DNA from: Branchiostoma lanceolatum
Lineage: Eukaryota; Chordata; Leptocardii; Amphioxiformes; Branchiostomatidae
Assembly: GCF_035083965.1 (NCBI RefSeq)
Contig: NC_089739.1
Coordinates: forward strand, 11,272,001-11,336,000
Direction: 5' to 3'
DNA length: 64,000 nucleotides
Below the pieces are notes generated by a model. It made no database searches and was not told the origin of the DNA. It was given only the letters and a program-made list of their open reading frames with translations. Of the stretch, positions 63,505 through 64,000 are shown piece after piece (position 1 is the first letter of the stretch; each line of letters opens with the position of its first letter). The position numbers and the translations under genes were made by a program.

Positions 63505-64000
63505 TTATTTACAAGTTTTCTCACCTGTATGTATCCTCTTATGTTGCGATAATGAAGACTTCTTAGCTGTCCTGTATCCGCACTCATCACACCTGTATGG
63601 TGTCTCACCGGTGTGCGTTCTCTTATGTTTGGAGAAGGCACCACTAAAAGCTGTCTTGTATCCGCACTCCTCACACACGTAGGGTAACTCGCCAGTGTGT
63701 TTTGTCAAGACGTGTCTGTGTAATTGACCTTTCTCTGAGGCGGAATAGTCGCACTGGTCACATCGGTAGGGTCTTTCTCCAGTGTGTTTTCTCATGTGAA
63801 TGATTAAGCTCGCACGCTTAGTTGTCCCATATCCGCATTCCTTGCACACGAAAGGTTTTTCACCGTTGTGTTTCATTATGACATGTTCGTCTAAGTGACG
63901 TCTCTGTGTAGCAGAATAGTCGCACTGATCACATTTGTAGGGTTTCTCACCAGTATGTTTTCTCTTGTGTACAGTAGATAGGTAGGTCCTGTCAGTCGTC
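63505..64000 (-). CDS. C2H2 zinc-finger protein E, C-terminal part only
   Basis: The open frame runs from the window edge to the stop at 63,505. It holds the end of one finger (TTDRTYLSTVHKRKH) and five complete C2H2 fingers: YKCDQCDYSATQ, FVCKECGYGTTK, YRCDQCDYSASE, YVCEECGYKTAF and YRCDECGYRTAK. It then ends HTGEKTCK-stop. The real start is outside the window; the first Met inside is internal. The order of fingers matches the last five of gene D, so D and E are close tandem duplicates. After the stop, NRCDYSDVHRH shows another fossil finger. Confidence 0.88.
   Translation of the reverse strand, partial: TTDRTYLSTVHKRKHTGEKPYKCDQCDYSATQRRHLDEHVIMKHNGEKPFVCKECGYGTTKRASLIIHMRKHTGERPYRCDQCDYSASEKGQLHRHVLTKHTGELPYVCEECGYKTAFSGAFSKHKRTHTGETPYRCDECGYRTAKKSSLSQHKRIHTGEKTCK

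Overview
The window looks like nuclear DNA of an invertebrate deuterostome, most probably an amphioxus (Branchiostoma). It holds a 33-exon gene with GT-AG introns, many short DNA transposons and tRNA-derived SINEs, several microsatellites, and a tandem family of C2H2 zinc-finger genes whose fingers carry GECGYRTA- and CDQCDYSAAQ-type cores. The organism call is an inference from style and was not tested by a database search.

Layout. (1) 1-12.2 kb is mostly transposon-derived DNA and simple repeats. It has two weakly supported minus-strand exons and a CpG-rich patch near 10.5-10.8 kb that could be the 5' end of a neighbouring gene. A 57-bp minisatellite at 5.5-6.5 kb seems to have grown from the terminal repeat of a pogo-like MITE. 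(2) 12,263-37,468 (minus) is a complete aldehyde-oxidase-like gene of the xanthine dehydrogenase/aldehyde oxidase family. By hand I place 33 coding exons with matching phases, summing to 1,273 codons plus a stop. All eight iron-sulphur cysteines and the catalytic Glu (GEPPL) are present. (3) 37,469-38,526 is a spacer flanked by inverted arms, from which the minus gene and a plus-strand copy diverge. (4) 38,527-47,884 (plus) is that copy. Exons 1-14 and 32-33 remain, exons 15-31 (nearly the whole molybdenum domain) are gone, and two frameshifts are present, so it is a pseudogene or encodes at most a short iron-sulphur protein. (5) 47.9-50.1 kb is intergenic with MITEs and a perfect hairpin. (6) 50.1-64 kb holds five C2H2 zinc-finger genes, all minus strand, each with one coding exon behind a splice acceptor just upstream of the ATG. 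The last is cut by the window edge.

The zinc-finger genes are paralogues. They share an N-terminal start, an acidic linker, alternating finger types and fossil fingers beyond their stop codons. Two have expanded N-terminal tandem repeats of their own: a 7-residue QETYGED repeat in one and a roughly 47-residue module in another. At least two copies also share their upstream DNA, including an ATGGCGG element. The oxidase is a housekeeping or xenobiotic-type enzyme and I see no functional link to the zinc-finger cluster.

The points most worth following are the head-to-head oxidase duplication with the clean loss of its molybdenum domain, the unnamed 47-residue module, the hairpins resembling hammerhead ribozymes, and the well-preserved MITEs and palindromes in the oxidase introns. 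Exon coordinates were derived by hand from splice signals and frame. Repeat limits are approximate unless terminal inverted repeats are stated.
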